Below are positions 46,656 through 59,375 of a DNA stretch of 64,000 nt, in pieces; positions within the stretch are counted from its first letter, which is position 1, and each line of letters opens with the position of its first letter. The translations under genes and the position numbers were made by a program. Origin of the DNA: Halicephalobus mephisto (lineage: Eukaryota > Nematoda > Chromadorea > Rhabditida > Panagrolaimidae); contig SWDT01000001.1 in assembly GCA_009193035.1 (NCBI GenBank), positions 2,356,001 through 2,420,000 of the forward strand. The letters run 5' to 3'. The notes beneath the pieces are model-generated. The model did no database searches. It saw only the letters and a list, made by a program, of their open reading frames with translations, and was not told where the DNA came from.

Positions 46656-49426
46656 TTACAGTTCACTGTGCTCTTCTTCGACATTGATCTTTTCTTCTTC
46701 AGGTGACTCTTCGGCTTCTTCGAGAACCGGCTCCTCCTCGACTTGTTCATCCAAACTAAGATCAAGGGATTGACGAAGGACCTGTTCAATACGTTCAGCG
46801 AATCCAACTTGGTCTTGAAGAGTGTATCCAGAACGAAGAGTTGCAGTATCGAACAAGAGTTGAGCCGTGTACAGGGCCTGCTCGTCATCCTTATTGGCTT
46901 CGACCTTGCGCAGAAGCTCCTTGACGACAGGATGACGAGGGTTAATTTCAAATGTCTTCTTCTGGTTAGCATAAAAGTCTTGAGTAGGGTCTTGGGCCTT
47001 GGCGTAAGCTTGAGACTTCATGATTCTTTCCATGTTTCCGGACCATCCGTAAGAAGAAGCGACGAGAGCAGAAGGAGAGGTAGTCAAACGTTGGGAAACA
47101 ACAGCCTTCTCGATCTTGTCCTTGAGGCCAGTCTCCTTCAGCCAGGTGGTCAAAGGCTCAAAGGTCTTCTGGAGAGCTTCATATTGTTCCTTGGCCTTCT
47201 CGCCATCATCAAGGTTCAATCCCTCCTTGGCGACGTTCTGGAACTTCTTTCCGTCAAATTCAGGCATAGCTTGGATACAGTATTCGTCAACTGGCTCAGT
47301 AAGATAAAGAACTTCGTATCCCTTCTTGAGAAGACGTTCAACGAATGGAGAGTTCTCAATCTCCTTACGGCTGGTACCGGCAACGTAGAAGATGGCATCT
47401 TGTTTCTCCTTCATACGTTCAACGTAAGCAGCCAAAGTAGTCTGCTTGGAGCTGTCGTTAGAGGAATAGAATCTGAGGAGCTTGGCAAGACGAGTACGGT
47501 TGGATGGGTCCTCCATGACTCCGAGCTTGATGTTAGTGGAGAATTCCTTCCAGAATTCTTCGTACTCTTCCGGAGAAAGCTTCTTGATCATGTCGAGCAC
47601 TTTACGCACCAGCTTCTTCTTGATAACTTTAAGCAGTTTGTGTTGTTGGAGGTTCTCACGAGAGACATTCAATGGGAGATCATCCGAATCAACAATACCA
47701 CGGATGAAAGACAGGTACTTGGGCATCATATCTTGGAAGTCATCAGTAATGAAGACACGACGAACATAAAGTTTGATGCTCTCAATAACTTTGCCGTAAT
47801 TCTGGAAAGCATCTTGAGGAAGCTTCTTAGGAATGTACAAGATAGACTTGAAGGTGACTTCTCCTTCAGCGGTGAAGTGAACGTGAGCAAGGGGCTTGTC
47901 GTAATCCTTAGTGATAGACTTGTAGAACTCCTTGTACTCATCATCGGTAACTTCATTGGGTTTGCGCATCCAGATGGGCTTGACGCTGTTGATCTTCTCC
48001 CAATCCCAGACAGTCTTCTCAACAGTCTTTGTCTTGGGTTTCTCCTCCTTTTCTTCTTCCACAGCTCCATCTTCTTCAGTCTTGGTTTCCTCAGCCTCTT
48101 CAACTGGTTCTTCAACAGTTTCAGTTTTGGACTGCCAGAGGAAGATGTCAAAGTTGATGAATTGACTGTATTTCTGCACAAGTTTCTTCAAGGTGTCAGG
48201 TTCCAAGAAATCATAAGCCTCCTCCTTCAAGTACAAAGTGATTTGAGTACCACGTTTCAAGGTGTTTCCACGAGGGTCTTCGACGATCGAGAAGCTGGAA
48301 GAATCAGATTCCCAGATGTACTGCTTGTCCCCAACACCGCGAGTAGTAACAACAACACGGTCAGCAACCAAGAAGGCAGAATAGAAACCAACACCAAATT
48401 GTCCGATCAAATCCTGCTGTTGTTCAGCAGAAGTAGCGCTATCCAGAAGCTTGGACAAGAATTCAGAGGTTCCAGAACGAGCGATAGTACCCAAGTTGTT
48501 GATGAGATCGGCCTTCGTCATACCAATGCCAGTATCGGTGATATGAAGAGCATGGTTCTCTTTGTCAGCCTTGATACGAATCGAGAGTTCCTCAGTATCG
48601 CTAAGAACGTTGGGGTCGGTGAGAGAAAGCAGTCTGATCTTGTCCAGAGCATCAGAAGCGTTCGAGATAAGTTCACGCAAGAAGATTTCCTTGTTACGGT
48701 ACAGAGAATTGATAATGAGTTTCATCATTCGGTTGACTTCGGCCTGGAACTGATGCTTCTCAGCCTTCTCTCGCAGTCTCTTGACTTCAGCCACGGACAA
48801 TCCATCGATCTTGATTGCTTCCTCTTCCCTAAAACATCCACATGAGTTGCAAAGTACTATTCCATACTGATTGCATTAAGCCTAAAATATGGCAATTGTC
48901 TAAAGCGGGCAGTAAAAGTAAACAATGCAAGTCGCGCAGTCCGACAGTCGACGAAGGGCTATGCAAACAATCACTATGAACTGGCCGGCACCGACTGGTT
49001 TCTCGATCAACGGAAATGTACTCAAGGTCAACGTAAACTTTGCAATTTCCTATGAAGTAAACGACTAGTTAGTGTTAGGAGATTAATATACACATCTCTG
49101 AAAGTGGAAGTGCGCTCATGAAGGGCTTCGTAATATTCCTAAGCAACGAGGAAATGATTGAAAGGCTTCAGTAGTTGTCAAACAGTAAAATCCCATATAA
49201 AAACATACCTTTGAACAACTTCATCGTCCGTTCCACGGTTCACTTTGCTATTTTCGATTACGACATCATCTTCAGTGTCATCAGAGGCTTGAACCCGTGT
49301 AGAGGGAATGAACGCTGAAAAATAATGCATCGAAACAGCTCATTGAGGTCGGGAAAACTGCAAAAACTTACCAACAGTAAGCAACAGAAGACCGAACCAA
49401 AGAAGATATGTAGTCCTCTTCGCCAT
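46656..49426 (-). CDS. enpl-1: Endoplasmin (GRP94/HSP90B1), ER-lumen Hsp90
   Basis: Minus-strand model: exons 49426-49372, 49314-49209 and 48828-46656, 777 residues, in phase. A signal peptide ([20 protein letters not shown]) is followed by a short acidic segment ([16 protein letters not shown]) and the three Hsp90 domains. The ATP-binding N domain has [35 protein letters not shown] and [11 protein letters not shown]; a charged Glu/Lys linker ([20 protein letters not shown]) follows, then the middle domain with [15 protein letters not shown] and a C-terminal dimerisation domain. The protein ends HSEL, a KDEL-type ER retrieval signal. It folds secreted and membrane proteins in the ER. The main exon is a single 2.17 kb block, unusual here for its length. 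It diverges from imp-2. Confidence 0.97.
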
Positions 49427-49892
49427 CGTTCACTCTAACGATGCTTTAACTCTCTGGAAGATGACTAATCAGAGGGAATTGGTGGTTAAAATATCAGAAT
49501 AATCCACGAAGGAAGGAAATGAAGCTGTCGTTAACGATCTACCAACACGTATTTAAGCGACAACCTCGAAATGAGACGATTTGACCTTGACAGAAAAGAC
49601 TGTCCACCTCACTTTCCGTGGAAGTTTCTCGATCTCACTCGGACGGCTCTAGCTGAAAGTGGGTGTGGCCACGGAACAAACGACCAATCAGCAGCGACCA
49701 CACGGAACGATGACGCGGCAGAGATACTGAGCTGGACAGCTGCCAGCAAATTTTCGCGGTGAGAACCGCAAAGTTCGTGTTGTCCGCTCTTGACTGGCAA
49801 CGTGGCCAGGAGTTTGCTCTCTATTGGCACTTTAAATTTATTTCTTGACCGCTGGTTTTATATGGAATAAAGTTTATTTTTGCAGGGTAATT
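49427..49892. promoter_or_regulatory. Bidirectional promoter of enpl-1 and imp-2
   Basis: The 466 bases between the two divergent start codons are markedly less AT-rich in the middle (49560-49800) than the flanking intergenic DNA. They hold an ER-stress-element-like sequence (49684-49702, listed separately) and a TGACGCGG at about 49710 resembling the UPRE/CRE core. Acceptor-like sequences (TTTTTGCAG at 49876-49885) near the imp-2 start suggest a spliced leader. Confidence 0.6.
49684..49702 (+). promoter_or_regulatory. ER stress response element-like site
   Basis: The sequence is CCAAT, then nine bases (CAGCAGCGA), then CCACA. The consensus ER stress element is CCAAT-N9-CCACG, so only the last base differs and the spacing is exact. 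This element is bound by NF-Y with ATF6 or XBP1. Its position about 260 bases upstream of the ER chaperone enpl-1 fits, but the function in this species is inference. Confidence 0.5.
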
Positions 49893-51378
49893 ATGGCAGA
49901 AGCCGGCCCTCCAGCGAGTCCAGATGTTGCTCCTCCAAACAACACCTATAAGCCAACTTTCGAAGACCAAATGATTGCTTATTCAGCGATCTACACTATG
50001 GCTATCATCTGTGTTGTTTGGGGGTCCATTAGGTCCCTCCAGTACGTCCGGAAATTGTTGAGCAAGAAAAAGCTCATCGAGACATCATTGCTGGTCTCTG
50101 ATGCTCTCAAGTTTCCTATTACAGCTAGTATCGTCCTCTTCACTCTCTACATTGTTTTCAAGGGGAACTTTGGTCCTGAAGCAGCTAACCAGATCCGAAC
50201 TCGCGTTCTGCCCCATATTCCGGCCCAATATCACTCTTACGTCGAGACTGCCATAGATTACCTGCCCAAAGGAGGAAACGAGACTGTCAAGTTCAATGTC
50301 CGCGAGAAGATCAGCAGTTTACATCCTTCCCTTGAGCATTATGTTGCTCAAGTCCCTGAAATCTCCAAGGATAACCTTATCATACTTCTTTTGTGGCTGA
50401 TCACATTCGAAGGTGAGGGATTTATATATGAAAGACTTGAAAAGTGGAGTTTCAGGGGTTGTCTGTCTTGCAACTTTATTGGAGCCTGTTGTTTCTTTTG
50501 TCTTAAAGAAATTCCCAGTTGGTGATCGTTGGCCTCGTAGAAACATCAGTTACTACTTTGTCTGGAAATCTGGCAAGAAGGAAATGCCTGAAGGCGAGAT
50601 TGCTGACGCCAAAGAAAACGTTAACAAGTACTTTGAAGTCGAGTATACTGATCATTGGCTCTTTGCTCTCGCGTTTACTTCTGTCGTTGGATTCTTCCAT
50701 ATCAAGAACCATCATTGGATCACCAACAACTTGATTGGGATGGCTTTCTCGATTATGGGTATTGAGAATTTGCATTTAGCGAGCTTCAAAGTGAGTTTAG
50801 ACTTGGAGCTTCGTCGTTTTCATTTCTCTACTTTCTAGGCAGGATGTATCTTGCTTTGTGGCCTGTTCTTCTACGATATCTTCTGGGTATTCGGGACCGA
50901 TGTCATGACTACTGTTGCCAAATCTATCGATGCTCCTATTCTGTTGATGTTCCCTCAAGATCTCATTGTCCATGGTTGGCGTGATGCTTCCAAGCACGGA
51001 ATGCTTGGTCTTGGAGATATTGTCATCCCTGGGATTTTTATCGCCCTTCTCCGTCGTTTCGACCATCACGTTCTCGACAAGGATAAGAAGGGTGAGAAGA
51101 AGAATCGTTACTACTTTGCTGCTACCGTCGTCGCTTACATGATCGGGCTCTTCCTCACCATCGGTGTCATGCACTTTTTCAAGGCCGCTCAGCCCGCTTT
51201 GTTGTACCTTGTTCCTAGCTGCTTGTTGACTCCTCTGATTCTTGCTCTGATCCGCGGAGAATTCTCCCTTCTCTGGAATTACACTGAAGAACAATTGTCT
51301 GAATCCTACGTTGAGAAACAAAAAGCTCAGAAGGAAAAAGAAGACAAGAAGAAAGTCAAGTCTGGAAAGAAAGATTAA
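49893..51378 (+). CDS. imp-2: Signal-peptide-peptidase-like intramembrane aspartyl protease
   Basis: Model: exons 49893-50412, 50456-50790 and 50839-51378, 464 residues, in phase. Presenilin-type protease of the ER membrane that cleaves signal peptides and other type II segments within the membrane. Visible: about nine hydrophobic segments; the two catalytic aspartates in FFYDIFWVFGTDVM (near 302) and GLGDIVIPG (near 344); the C-terminal QPALLYLVP (PAL motif, near 410). The protein ends KSGKKD, a lysine-rich tail close to a KKxx retrieval signal. The N-terminal region has the longer lumenal part of animal SPP. It is divergent from enpl-1, and both products act in the ER. Confidence 0.96.
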
Positions 51379-52826
51379 CCCCAAGTCAATGAATCAGGGT
51401 GGTAAGTTTCGTAGTATTTATTGTTAAGTATTCGCTTTGCTAAGTAAAGCATATCAATAGACTTGGGATATAATCATCGACTTGGATTACTATTCTGATA
51501 GAGATACACCTGTCTTCAAGTGTTTAGAAGCGGAAATTGAGTTGTAGAAAGTTGAGGTCAAGTCTGTTGAGGGTTGTTGTTAAAGATGAATTGATGTTCA
51601 GTAGACAAGATAAAAACTCACTTGTTGATTTGATTTAAAGTAGCGTGGGATTTGATTGAACTTGTATTTTTCCGAGATTCGACCGACGGAGCAATCTTCC
51701 ATATCAAATCGATTTCAGTCATAACTCCCCTAAAAGCAGTTATCTCAGATGATCGAACGAAATTGGTCTGATGGTATATTACAATTATCAAGCTCTTCAA
51801 ATTAAATGGAAACCTAAAATAGGAATATTTATTATGAATAGAAATTCATTTCGTAATTTAAAAAGCAGTTTTTGTGATTCAATATCATGATTCCTAGAAC
51901 TAAGCTTATACCTACGATGTTTTTTCCACATTCTTGTTTGACTTACTAATTTTTGTTTTATGCATTGATTTCAGAGATTCTCTAGTAATTGCTGTTAATC
52001 TGCGAGGATTTATGTATGTAATAAATATTTTGAAACAAACTAGGAACTAATTTTATGTAGAAAAGCAAAGTAGAATCTATTGAAATCTTCCTGAAATGAC
52101 TCAACTCGTATGAAAGAGAAAAGAGTTCTGATCCAGGTTTGTTCTGTATTTAAAAACGTTTTTATTTGGAAATTTGCGTATTTGATGTTACTTCAATTAC
52201 TATTTTCGATGATTTGTGATTTCAACTTTGAAAGTATAAATTGCCTGGCTAATATGAGACCATTTGGTGGACAAAAATAAAATAAATAATTCATTGATCA
52301 GCTGAGATCGATTATGCAGAGAAACAAAAGTGACTACCAAAAGCGAAATAAAAGCAATAATAAATGGACAAACTGCATGATTGGTCCATTTCGAGTAGGA
52401 ATTTATGCTGCCCACTCAAGACCAGCTGGACTTTAGACAGCTTCTCGCTTTGGAAATTTCGCAGCTACATAAGTCAAAACCCTAAAAGGTGTGTCTCCAT
52501 CTATTCCCGAACAAAGCTGGCAAACGTCAAGAAGAACCACAAGTCCTTCAACGACTCCTTATGCATAATTGAAAACGCCATGTCTTTACTCAATTTTTAA
52601 CTTTTGTTCACTCAACCACTTTTATCTCGATGGACTATTATCGAGTTTCTATAGGCATAAAACGTGTCACTTTTGGCTCATCTGATTGTTTTTCCACAGA
52701 ACAGGTCGGGTGAGGCCACTTTTTCGCACATGGAAACGTGTTTTGTTCAATTTCCAGAAATTACAGGTTTGACGATGTCCTTCTCCAAGTAGTGCTTGAA
52801 CCTCGTCTGATTCTCTTTTTGAGAGA
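51379..52826. other. intergenic, 1.4 kb
   Basis: The trailing region of imp-2 and the upstream region of the glycosyltransferase. Small frames at 51618-51800 and 52200-52600 lack any motif. No gene is supported. Confidence 0.45.
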
Positions 52827-54622
52827 ATGGGATCACTAGACAATGCAGTATTGTTATTTACTTCTAAATCTGTAGACAAAAATCAAAAGTTCAAATCTGA
52901 CCGGATACGAGTTCCAAATGTTCAGAGACAACTTTCCTGCCTCATCTTTTTGATTCTCACTCTTGCAGTAATACTTTTTTTGTTTTTGATGTCTCCAGTA
53001 AATGTGGAGAATAAACCGAAACCAGGCAAGTAATTAGTTTAGTCATAATTAATTAATTTACATTTTAGTTCCTCCGGCTTTCTATCATCTGCCTTTTATT
53101 CGAAATTTAAATTGTCGACTAGTTTTCGAAGAATCGTATAAAGGATTAAAGTATCGAGAAAACCTCGCTAAATACAGAATAATCTATAAGGATGAAGTTT
53201 CACTGAAGACAGATTGTGACTCCATTAAAAGTCGAGGATACTTCCCGGAAACAGCCTTAGCTAAAGATGAGGAGGATTTCCCGATCGCATTTGCCAGAAT
53301 TGTCTACAAGGCCGGTTTTTATTTTTAAACATACTGTTAGAAATTAAAAATAGATGTTGTTCTTGGATTATCTTGACACTAATTTCGCCAGACATTTAAA
53401 GAATTCTCGGTTTTAAATGTGCATTCTAAAATTTTCCACTAGATTACGGAGAATTTCTTAAAATTACAAAAAACCGTAATAAGCAAAAACGAACTTTTTA
53501 GGATTACTACTTTCTGGAATCTCAACTACGGGTAGAGTACGCTCCACAAAATATCTTCTGTTATCTTCTTGATTCCAAAGCAGATAAGTTATTCAAAAAA
53601 CGAATTAGAAATCTCGCAAAATGTTTTGACAACGTTATTGTTCCTGAGGAAGAAATTGATGTCAGAAGTGAAGGACACAACATGACAGTCGCCCATCTGA
53701 CTTGTCTAAACCATTTGAGATCCTATCGATGGAAGTATGTCATTTTGTTACAGGTAGATTGATTTATTATATTTTGTCTACGGATAGTTTCAGAATCATG
53801 ATATAAAGTTAAGGACAAACGGAGAACTAGTGAAAATTCTGAAAATATTCAATGGAGCAAACGACATCTCGGCCAGTAAACCGGGAACTCATACATTTGC
53901 TTCGGAAGCCAATTGGACTCTTGCGGCATTGAAATTATTTCAAAATAGTGGGGTTTTTGTTTTAATGGGGTTAAAATAACATAGATTTAGAAGAACTCAA
54001 TACACTGCATCCGCTGAATATTACGAAGTCCTTAGTTCAAGTATCTATATCCCGTGAAGCCGTTGATTATGTCTTGGATGAATTGGATGTCGGTCTTTTC
54101 ATTAAACAACTGGAACTCAAAGACTTTGGTGTAGATGAACTTTTCTGGGCGACTCTGAACACCGACCAAGTCATTAATCTCCCCGGAGGGTTCACAAGAG
54201 AATGTCTCACTCAAAATGCCCAGATCTACATGACCACGAGATTCACAGCGTGGATAAGAGAAAAGAAACCGATCATTCCTTGTAAGAGTAGTTTCTTCAG
54301 GAGATGGGTTTGTGTCTTTGGAGTCGAAGATCTTCCCAACCTTGTCCACGTCCACCACCTCTATGCTAACAAACTCCTTTCAGAGTTTGATTTTGCTGCA
54401 GTTACTTGTTTACTGGAACATGTATATAATAGAACATACTTTCCAACAGAAAATTCCTTTTTTAATCTCGAAAAATACTCTCAACTACCTCATGTAAGTA
54501 TTTCATTTGAAAAGTAATTTTTAAATGTATTGATATTTCAGATTAGATTCCAAAGACAAAAGGCGATTAACCAGATTCACCGGTTTAACTGTAGTGAATC
54601 CCAAAAATTTTTCTACGGGTAA
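52827..54622 (+). CDS. Core-2/I-branching beta-1,6-N-acetylglucosaminyltransferase family protein
   Basis: Model: exons 52827-53025, 53069-53310, 53502-53753, 53794-53947, 53985-54493 and 54542-54622, 478 residues. This is a type II membrane protein: a short cytoplasmic tail, a hydrophobic anchor (LSCLIFLILTLAVILFLFLM, about 33-52), then the lumenal Golgi domain. Recognisable parts of the Branch family are FPIAFARIVYK-DYYFLESQL, PQNIFCYLLDSKAD, the HNMTVAHLTCLNHL segment, LLQNHDIKLRTNGELVKIL, and LFIKQLELKDFGVDELFWAT, followed by the GGF and EDLP loops. The family transfers GlcNAc to mucin-type or poly-LacNAc glycans. Intron 1 uses a GCAAGT donor and intron 2 begins GCCGGT, both GC-AG. The intron-2 boundary is fixed by the conserved VYK-DYYF join. 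Nematode genomes contain many members, so substrate is unknown. Confidence 0.83.
53026..53027 (+). other. GC splice donor of the glycosyltransferase intron 1
   Basis: The exon ends AAACCAG and the intron begins GCAAGTAATT. Using the next GT (CAAG-GTAAT reading) puts a stop in the following exon within 30 codons, while GC keeps the frame that continues into the conserved lumenal domain. Confidence 0.7.
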
Positions 54623-56021
54623 TTTACATGCATAAATGATGATTTTGCTTTGAAATATTTGATAGATCCATCGAAAAATGAACTTTAGTGAGAACGAAAC
54701 GATCTTCTTCCTTTCATTAAAGTGATTTAATCAACTGTCGGATTATCTGAACTTTCTTCTATAAAACGGATTCGATGGAGTTCCTATGAAATCTTTTCTT
54801 AATTTTTCTACAATACTTTTCATCTGATGTTACGAACTAAATAATCATATAGATTACTGTAGAGGATTTGCAGATTCACTTTGACTGAAATCAACGGTTC
54901 CAAGTAAGAAAGCAAGAGAAATTAAATTCAACCTCATTTTTGATAGTTTAAGAAGACTGGCGACATTGAAGTTTCCAAATGGCTTTTTATATTGGATTCA
55001 TTGGAAGAAATAAGAATTCATGTTGCGTTATTAATTACCAGTGTGGTTTTTCAGAAAAAATACTGAGCACTACTTGGTTTCCACATCATCAAAAATGATT
55101 CTAATGCTTTCAAATTGCGTGAGATTTTAGTCAGAAATTCTTTATTGAAGCAGTAATTTTGTTTTGGGTGTTTTCTGCATTTGAATTTCATAAAAATTTG
55201 CAGTGTTCCAATACTCTATATCATATGATTGTTCCTACAGAGTTTTGAAAAGTTCGAAAAATTAGCGAAAATCGTTAAGCACATATATACAAAATATGTG
55301 AGGTTTTGGAAATACTTCTTCAAGATTTTGATTTCATATATGATTCATTTTTAATACCCTATCTAATTAAAAAAATCGGATTGTTGAGCCTTGATCCCAA
55401 CAAGAATAATTGCTTAGTAATTATTAGTATTATTTACAATAGCTTCTGAACTAAGACAAAGCCAAGAGATACTAGTTTTGTGTAACACTTTTGAGGAGAA
55501 TTGACTGAAATTCTTACTGAATTACTTTGATGATTATCCATGTCCAATGTTAGAACAACATGATTCTAACTTCTTGTTACTGCAACTTGATTAAATAGTG
55601 GAAACATACTTGTGATTTAAAGACCAGCATTGTGTCATTTGATATTAAGACCTAACGGTTACTGAAATGCTATTAGAACTATAATTTTTTGTATTGTAGT
55701 TTTAAAAATGAGTCCAAGTCATTATAATAATTATCCTTCTAACTTTTACTTGACTTTGATGGTAATTAGTTATTTTTGCGAATGATCATTCACATACAAG
55801 TTATTAAAAATCTTCTTGCTCATCTTAATGGTTAAAGAAATTAATTCCACCAATTAGCTATGTTAGAAGGACTGGAATTTTATTTTCGTTGGCTGTCTTT
55901 TTAAATTCTAACTTACCCTTCTTGTTAATTTTTTTTCTACAGAAAATTACAACTGAGTAATATTTGTTTTAGTTTACCGTAATTTGGGGGTCACAAGTTT
56001 TCTCTCAATACTCTATTTCTG
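54623..56021. other. intergenic, 1.4 kb
   Basis: Strongly AT-rich. No open frame over 60 codons, no motif and no repeat. Confidence 0.45.
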
Positions 56022-57507
56022 ATGCTCCTCACCGAAGAACAGGTTGCTTTATTTGAAAAAACATCTTTTACAATTAATTTGATTTTTGGAAGCCTTGCGA
56101 CGATTTTACGGACAATACAATTTTGCATCAAGAAGAAGAAAAATAAGCTAAATCCTAGTTTGTCATTTTTTGTTGATATGGTTCAACCCTTTGACTACTT
56201 TGTTTCTGTTGGTTCAATTGTTTCAAGCATTGTATTCCTCTCCAAAACCGTTGTAACGACTCCAGTGTTCATTATAGCGAGGATTGCTCAGGGATTTGGA
56301 GGGAATGTTGTGAGATTTAGCGTGCTGGTCCTTTGTTTTGACAGGATTTTCTCGACAATTTACTTAGAAACTTACCATAAATGGTCGACGAAAAAATGTG
56401 GACTTGTTTTGTTCTTCATTACTATGGGATATTCTACTATTATTGTTTCAACACCACATATTTGTAGGTTTTATTTATAATAATACAAAGCTTTAATTGA
56501 AAATTTCTAACTGATCATGAGACTTGAGCCTTTTGTCGGAAAAGTATAAGAAAAAGGATCTCAAAGCTAAAGTTTATGATTATCTATTGGTTAGATAGTG
56601 TTCAGAATTGATTTTCTAGTTCTTCGGAAATCTACTGAAGATCATTTTCTTTGTATTTTGCTTTTCAGAACTAAGTTTCCCGTTTTCTTTAATCTTAAAA
56701 AACTAATTCATTTGTTTTTACTCATAATTTCAAGCAGAATTGTTTTGCTAAATCTAAACCGACTTTATTATGCTCCTCATTTTCTATTATCTAAAGAGAT
56801 TGATTCAAAGTTTTGCAGAAACTTAAAAACGTTTTATTGTAGCTTAATTTCAAAAATATAACTGCATATGCAAACTCAAAAGCTGATTACTTTGATTCTC
56901 CTTAAATGACTGTGTTTTTAGTGATTTATCATAATCCTATCGTTTCAGTCGGATCTGCTATGTATAACTATCTGGCCATTTTCTCTTTTTCTGTAAACTT
57001 TTCGACTCTCATTTTACTGTGGATCCTGGATACAAGGAATAAGAAAATGAAGAAATTAATTGCGGAAGGATACAATCTGACAATGAGATGTCAAATTATT
57101 GAGAATATAAGGATTTTGGTAGTTATCAGGCCTTACATTATCCTTATGACCTGTATAACGATCTTGGGTCCTGTCTTAAGCAGACTAGCAATGTATATTA
57201 CTGGTAAGCTGCAAGCGTCAATAGCTATTTTCTATTTGGTGGGTTTGGGTCTTAAGTGGAAAACTTGAAATTTTTATTCTTTTAGTTTTACAATATTTAT
57301 TTCATAATCTTCTCTACTATTCACATCAAGAAGGGATTAAAGATATTTACTACAGTGAAACACATGGATCTCCCTGTCGGAATCGAGAATGGGAAACCTA
57401 TAGTGATTACTTTATTGGGGGAGAAGTTGCCAGTGGCTGGAACAATAGATGAGCATTTTACTCAATTGAGAATGGAATGGGAAAAGTATATGATAAAGGA
57501 ACAATGA
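56022..57507 (+). CDS. sre-family nematode chemoreceptor-like 7TM protein
   Basis: Model: exons 56022-56463, 56922-57238 and 57286-57507, 326 residues, in phase. It has seven hydrophobic segments; helix 3 carries VLVLCFDRIFSTIYLETYHK, the region equivalent to the E/D-R-x-x-A-T signature followed by a YE-like tyrosine pair. The C-terminus has the sre-type sequence TIDEHFTQLRMEWEKYM after a glycine/proline loop. In C. elegans sre receptors are chemosensory. Intron 1 is 458 bases and contains small frames but no extra exon was needed. Some relatives of this family are rapidly diverging, so the intact frame suggests a functional gene. Confidence 0.8.
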
Positions 57508-59375
57508 AAAACATAAAATTGGGTATTTTCGTTATGAGGAAATCTTTTGAGTTTATTCTTTATAAAAATGAATAATTTCTCGACAACAACGAAGGTTTAC
57601 AATTGCTCACAGTAAGGAAATGAATCTGTTTCTCATAACTACGACATCATTCAAATTACTGCGTCATTTAGTTTTTTGTATGGTAATTAATCCTTCGTTT
57701 AGCATGTTTGATAAATCTTATTTTTCATTACTTCAGTAAACCTATTGGATTCCAGGAAATAGATCATATTGAGCATTTCCAACTGCCTTAATTGAGATTT
57801 CAAGCTTCTTACCTCGTCAGAGATACGGTAGAAGACTTGTGTGATCAATTTGAATTCGTTGAAGAAGAGTTCCTGGTAAAGAACACAGAAGTGAGCAATT
57901 ATGAACGGGGTAATTTTGAAAACCTAAAAGAGAAAATGAAAGAAATCGCTTTAGGATTAGAAGCATTTAAAGTTGATTCTTGATACTTAAAATTAGTATA
58001 CATGAAGGAAACTTGCACTTCTTTGGTGAAAGGAACCACAGTGAATGTTTTGGAGACCGGCATTGACGATACAAGAAATTAGGCAAGTGTATCTAATCAC
58101 GGAAAGTACGGTAATAATGGCAGAAAGACGTTTTCTGACATTCTTGATACTTTCACTTTGGAAGAGAGTCTCTGATAATTTGCATCTAATCTAAAAAATA
58201 ATAAACATCGGTACTCTTATTTGTTTGTCCACAATACCTTCTGGAGATCTTTGGCTACAGATCTCCTTCGGATTTCTAATAGCTCAATATCCATAAATCA
58301 ACTTTTTTTAAATAATAAAAACAAAGATGATTCACTGAATTTCTAGCAAAAACAGAAAAACAAAGTTGACCTTTTTGCCGAAAAGAAACATCGAGTATTT
58401 GATCAGATTTCGAAAGAAACGTGATTGTTCTTTGTAGCTAAGACCTTTCTTCAGTTAGTTTTTGGAAATTTCGATAGATACATGAACTGCCGTTGTTGAA
58501 TATCAACTTTTGAAAATTGGAAGTAAACAGAAAAGTAGGATCGAGTCCAAGGATTCAAAATGGAATTCAACATTAGATGAACTTTCATATAAAATCCAAT
58601 CCATTATTGTCTTTCTAAAATCCTTTCATCACTTGATTTTTAAAATAATAACAGAAGCGATTTCTGACTATGAATTTAAAAAATTTCTTGCTCTCAAACA
58701 TTTCCTTTAAGTGTTGGTTTCAATCAAAGTTCGTAGTTTTGTGACTGGAGCTTGTAAGATTTAATTGAGAAAAAGGAAATTTATCTATCATAAAGACAAA
58801 ATTATCTGATCATTATTTATATCGTTGAAAGGACCTATAAACAGATTAAGCTCTTTACTTTTCCGATTGATTTTTATGATCAATTATCGGTTGATTCTTC
58901 ACTCTATGGCTATGAGGTACCAATTTTGTTGATTATGTTAAAATGGTTTGGAATTTCTTCTGATGTGGCAAATGTAAGTTAGAATGGAGATACAATGGAT
59001 CTTCGAATCAACTAATATCTTTTGAAAGAAAAATTCCAAATATCACATTGAAGATCGAAAATAAGTGGTAGTATCTTGTTTATAATTTGCCTCGACTTGT
59101 ATTGCATATTGGATGAGTTTCTTGTTTGTTTAATAAATCCATAGCGAAAATGTTAGCAATGGGATAAATTCCTTTTTGGAACCGAGTCTAATTAGACACC
59201 ATGGAATTTCTAGTTTTTTTAACATAAATGAATCAATGAACTCTTTATCGGTTCATACTACAACTGCAGAAAATATAGATCACGTGTTTCTTCACATAAC
59301 TCCTAAAAGATTAAGTCGAGTTCTGGCTTTCAACTTTATTATCGTTAAATATTATTTTTCCAAACCTTGCAGCTA
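57508..59375. other. intergenic, 1.9 kb, with small orphan frames
   Basis: 57792-57983 encodes a charged, coiled-coil-like 63-residue stretch (VEDLCDQFEFVEEEFLVKNT) that begins ATG and ends at a stop; it may be a remnant or chance frame. 58510-58710 is similar in character. Neither has neighbours or motifs. The rest is AT-rich. Confidence 0.35.

Noticed and set aside
46743..48845. A 700-codon open frame on the plus strand
   Set aside because: It lies exactly antisense to the endoplasmin exon. The GC-rich codon choice of that exon leaves few stops on the opposite strand. The translation has no domain, and its low-complexity Leu/Ser/Phe composition is typical of a shadow.
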